In this document: positions 22,857-22,939 of the stretch, in pieces
How the letters are laid out: every line of letters starts with the position of its first letter
How positions within the stretch are numbered: the stretch's first letter is position 1
Virus record (IMG/VR): IMGVR_UViG_3300022198_002536
Coordinates: 1-22,939 of that record
Length of the DNA: 22,939 nt
Strand: one strand, 5' to 3'
From: a virus
Notes under the pieces: model-generated
Seen by the model: only the letters and a program-made list of their open reading frames with translations
Databases searched by the model: none
Told to the model about the DNA's origin: nothing
Program-made: the position numbers and the translations under genes

Positions 22857-22939
22857 GGTTGATTCCTCCATTCTTCATACTGCTCTTTCCAATACTTTTC
22901 AAGGATTTCTGTTACGCAATCGTCAGCGTATTGTAGAAT
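22853..22939 (-). CDS. C-terminal end of a gene cut by the right edge (28 residues)
   Basis: The reverse strand is open from the window edge to a TGA that forms ATGA with the next gene's start. The visible residues are helical and rich in Glu, Lys, Tyr and Trp (EKYWKEQYEEW). Too little is present to assign a function. Confidence 0.55.
   Translation of the reverse strand: MLQYADDCVTEILEKYWKEQYEEWRNQP

Noticed and set aside
1-22939. tRNA, rRNA, insertion sequences, att sites or CRISPR arrays.
   Set aside because: I saw no cloverleaf-like or rRNA-like stretch, no transposase or integrase frame, and no regularly spaced direct repeats. Coding sequence covers nearly the whole window.

Overview
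The window looks like part of a tailed virus of marine archaea, most like the magroviruses reported from metagenomes as viruses of Marine Group II Euryarchaeota (Poseidoniales). No host genes, rRNA or tRNA genes are visible. The reasons are an almost complete archaeal-type replication set in one virus-like block (family B DNA polymerase, PCNA, RFC-like clamp loader, RadA-like ATPase, primase, XPF-type nuclease, Cas4/RecB-type nuclease), a virus-borne thermosome, phage-type tail fibre genes, very tight packing with ATGA overlaps, and GGTGA-type ribosome binding sites. The match to magroviruses comes from remembered gene content and was not searched.

Layout: positions 1-3880 (+ strand) hold the end of a virion module: a tail hub-like protein cut by the left edge, a 114-aa tail-associated protein and an 860-aa tail fibre. 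From 3882 to the right edge every gene is on the - strand, so the two modules converge with one base between their stop codons. Read in the direction of transcription (right to left), the - module starts with small early-type genes (22939 to 22377), continues with three unrecognised or zinc-ribbon genes (22384 to 19748), and then a hairpin/T-run and a TATA-like promoter lead into RFC-S, an RPA-like protein, RadA-like, a 46-aa ORF, PCNA and PolB. Next comes a MORC-like GHKL ATPase fused to a nuclease domain, four tiny genes, a Cas4-like nuclease, an unknown protein, a PriS/PriL-like primase, a winged-helix protein and the XPF-type nuclease. A second copy of the same promoter element then precedes a P-loop ATPase (candidate helicase), a DEDDy exonuclease, the thermosome and two small zinc-binding proteins.

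The genes fit together as a self-sufficient replisome: helicase candidate, primase, polymerase, clamp and loader, ssDNA-binding protein, recombinase-like ATPase and processing nucleases, plus a chaperonin. Most neighbours overlap or nearly touch, which suggests coupled translation. At three junctions the upstream TGA stop is itself part of the GGTGA ribosome binding site of the next gene. I added seven short genes by reading the gaps: 30, 32, 36, 37, 46 and 47 aa, and a 28-residue gene end at the right edge. Three of them carry paired CxxC motifs.

The least ordinary items are the MORC-like ATPase-nuclease fusion, the polymerase motif C reading HTDS, the duplicated promoter block, the family of mini Cys-pair proteins, and non-consensus residues in the thermosome and XPF-type active sites.
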